Source of the DNA: Eggerthella sp. CAG:209
GTDB taxonomy: Bacteria; Actinomycetota; Coriobacteriia; Coriobacteriales; Eggerthellaceae
DNA: 6,089 nucleotides
Reading direction: 5' to 3'
Assembly: GCA_000436075.1 (NCBI GenBank)
Contig: FR884632.1
Location: 106,848 to 112,936 of the forward strand
The notes below the pieces were generated by a model, which saw only the letters and a list, made by a program, of their open reading frames with translations, did no database searches and had not been told where the DNA came from. The position numbers and the translations under genes were made by a program. Positions within the stretch are counted from its first letter, which is position 1. Each line of letters begins with the position of its first letter. Below, piece after piece: positions 4,797-6,089 of the stretch.

Positions 4797-6089
4797 TTAG
4801 ATGTCCATTCCCTCGAAATCATCTTCGCGCATACGTGCCGACTCAAACTCGAATGCACATTCCAAAATGCGAATCTCATCGCCGTCGCAAGCCCCCGCAG
4901 CCTCAAGGGCCTCATCGAGCTTCAAACGCTTAAAGCGATGCTGCAGGAACGTAACAGCTTCATCGTTTTCCCAGTCGGTCTGGATAACCATGCGCTCAAT
5001 CTGCTTTCCGGTAACGCGGAACACGCCCTCGGAAAGCTTGGTGACCTTGAACTTCTTATCTTTCGCATCGCGACGATGCTGCCAGATCTGATCGAAATGC
5101 TCTTGACCTTCCAAGGCCTTGCGCTGAGCCTCGCGGAGCTCAGCAACACGAGCACCGGTAGCCTTCATCAGGGCATCTACGCCTTTTCCCGTAACGGCAC
5201 TGGTGAAGAACACCTTAGGGTTCAACGGGCTTTCAGCATATTCATTGCCACCGGCGCGCTCAACGGAATCGCGGCGCACCTCTTCTTCGAGGCGGCGAGC
5301 GGCGTCTTCCACACCAGGGGCATCTACCTTATTTCCCACCACGATGCAAGGACGCTCTGCCAATTCAGGCAGATAAGCTTTCAGCTCATTGTTGATAATG
5401 CGGTAATCCTCTACCGGGTCGCGGCCCTCATACCCACCAGTAAGGTCGATAACATGGAGGATGATTGCACAGCGTTCCACGTGACGGAGGAATTCGTGGC
5501 CCAAGCCCTTTCCTTCGTGCGCGCCCTCAATGAGGCCAGGAACGTCTGCCACAACATAGTTATACTCATCGGCTTTCACCACGCCCAAATTAGGCACAAG
5601 CGTAGTGAAAGGATAATCAGCGATTTTAGGTTTGGCGGCAGACATGCGCGCAATGAGCGAAGACTTGCCAGCGGAAGGAACGCCCACCAAGGCAGCATCC
5701 GCCATGAGCTTCATTTCAAGCTCGACCCAGCATTCTTCTGCGGGAACACCAAGCTCCGCAAAAGCAGGGGCGCGACGTGTTGACGTGACGAAATGGGTAT
5801 TGCCGCGACCGCCAATGCCGCCGCGAGCAGCAATAATACGTTCTCCATCATGAGTGAGGTCGGCAATAGCCTCACCGGTTTCCTTGGTTTCATCGTTGTA
5901 TTCACGCACAATAGTGCCAACGGGAACCTTAAGAACAAGGTCTTCGCCATTGGCGCCGTTCATCTTGGAACCCTTACCATGGGTGCCGCGCGTTGCTTTG
6001 AAATGATGTTTGAAGCGATAGTCGATCAGCGAAGAAACGCGGGAATCGGCTTCAAGCACGATATCGCCGCCCTTGCCGCCGTCGCCGCC
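4797..6089 (-). CDS. obg: Obg GTPase (CgtA/ObgE), 5' end missing
   Basis: The frame runs off the right edge. 430 residues are visible, and probably about 30-40 N-terminal residues are missing. Domains in order are the glycine-rich Obg fold (visible 1-130, opening GGDGGKGGDI and including FKATRGTHGKGSKMNGANGE), the G domain, and the C-terminal OCT domain (about 338-411). The G domain shows G1 GVPSAGKSSL (136-145), the switch YPFTTLVPNLGVV (159-171), G3 DVPGLIEGAHEGKGLG (182-197), G4 NKVD (253-256) and G5 TSAVTGKG (296-303). An acidic tail ends the protein. Obg is an essential GTPase that binds the 50S subunit, aids its assembly and responds to ppGpp. A GTG at 6059 lies inside the Obg fold and is not the start. 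Upstream neighbours are out of view; rplU-rpmA-obg is the common order. Confidence 0.97.
   Translation of the reverse strand, partial: GGDGGKGGDIVLEADSRVSSLIDYRFKHHFKATRGTHGKGSKMNGANGEDLVLKVPVGTIVREYNDETKETGEAIADLTHDGERIIAARGGIGGRGNTHFVTSTRRAPAFAELGVPAEECWVELEMKLMADAALVGVPSAGKSSLIARMSAAKPKIADYPFTTLVPNLGVVKADEYNYVVADVPGLIEGAHEGKGLGHEFLRHVERCAIILHVIDLTGGYEGRDPVEDYRIINNELKAYLPELAERPCIVVGNKVDAPGVEDAARRLEEEVRRDSVERAGGNEYAESPLNPKVFFTSAVTGKGVDALMKATGARVAELREAQRKALEGQEHFDQIWQHRRDAKDKKFKVTKLSEGVFRVTGKQIERMVIQTDWENDEAVTFLQHRFKRLKLDEALEAAGACDGDEIRILECAFEFESARMREDDFEGMDI

Noticed and set aside
4938..5783. Long plus-strand open frame (281 codons) opposite obg
   Set aside because: It is antisense to highly conserved obg. 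The sequence resembles no protein and is explained by GC-rich codon use on the other strand.
6057..6059. GTG as the start of obg
   Set aside because: Translation continues upstream to the window edge as GGDGGKGGDI, the conserved glycine-rich part of the Obg fold, so the true start lies outside.
1..6089. Defence, mobile element, CRISPR or biosynthetic cluster
   Set aside because: Every sizeable coding region is a recognisable housekeeping gene. There is no transposase, integrase, repeat array or attachment site.

Overview
The window reads as a piece of an ordinary bacterial chromosome. It most likely comes from an actinobacterium, probably of the class Coriobacteriia. The clues are the Obg G-domain, whose Walker A loop and switch region (GVPSAGKSSL, then IADYPFTTLVPNLGVV) look actinobacterial, and a tight run of housekeeping genes obg-proB-proA-nadD-yqeK-rsfS. 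A YqeK gene in this position is less typical of Streptomyces-like actinobacteria. Base composition looks moderately GC-rich by eye. The class assignment is inference, because there is no rRNA or marker tree in the window.

Layout: bases 1-220 (+ strand) hold the last 72 codons of a TrmA/RlmD-type RNA uracil-5-methyltransferase. Bases 221-523 hold no convincing gene. They form a convergent 3' region with several hairpins, including one clear intrinsic terminator for the minus-strand operon and a 15-bp direct repeat of the 3' end of the methyltransferase gene. From 524 to the right edge, everything is one minus-strand operon. In transcription order it is obg (5' end beyond the window), proB, proA, nadD, yqeK and rsfS. 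Junctions are very tight: 3-nt gap, 4-nt ATGA overlap, 1-nt gap, 8-nt overlap, and a Shine-Dalgarno sequence overlapping the preceding stop codon. No internal promoter is evident, so the genes are probably co-transcribed from upstream of the right edge and translationally coupled.

Function: ProB and ProA perform the first two steps of proline synthesis from glutamate. NadD makes the dinucleotide bond in NAD synthesis, and YqeK is predicted to hydrolyse diadenosine polyphosphates. Obg and RsfS act on the large ribosomal subunit, in assembly/stress GTPase control and ribosome silencing respectively. The operon therefore brackets two metabolic modules between two ribosome-associated factors.

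I did not find a new defence, mobile or otherwise unprecedented system. The items worth a second look are modest: an N-terminal extension on NadD that cannot be trimmed by choosing another start, an unusual Ala in the ProB substrate loop, a lysine-rich extension and a possible internal start in YqeK, and the structured intergenic region with its repeat.
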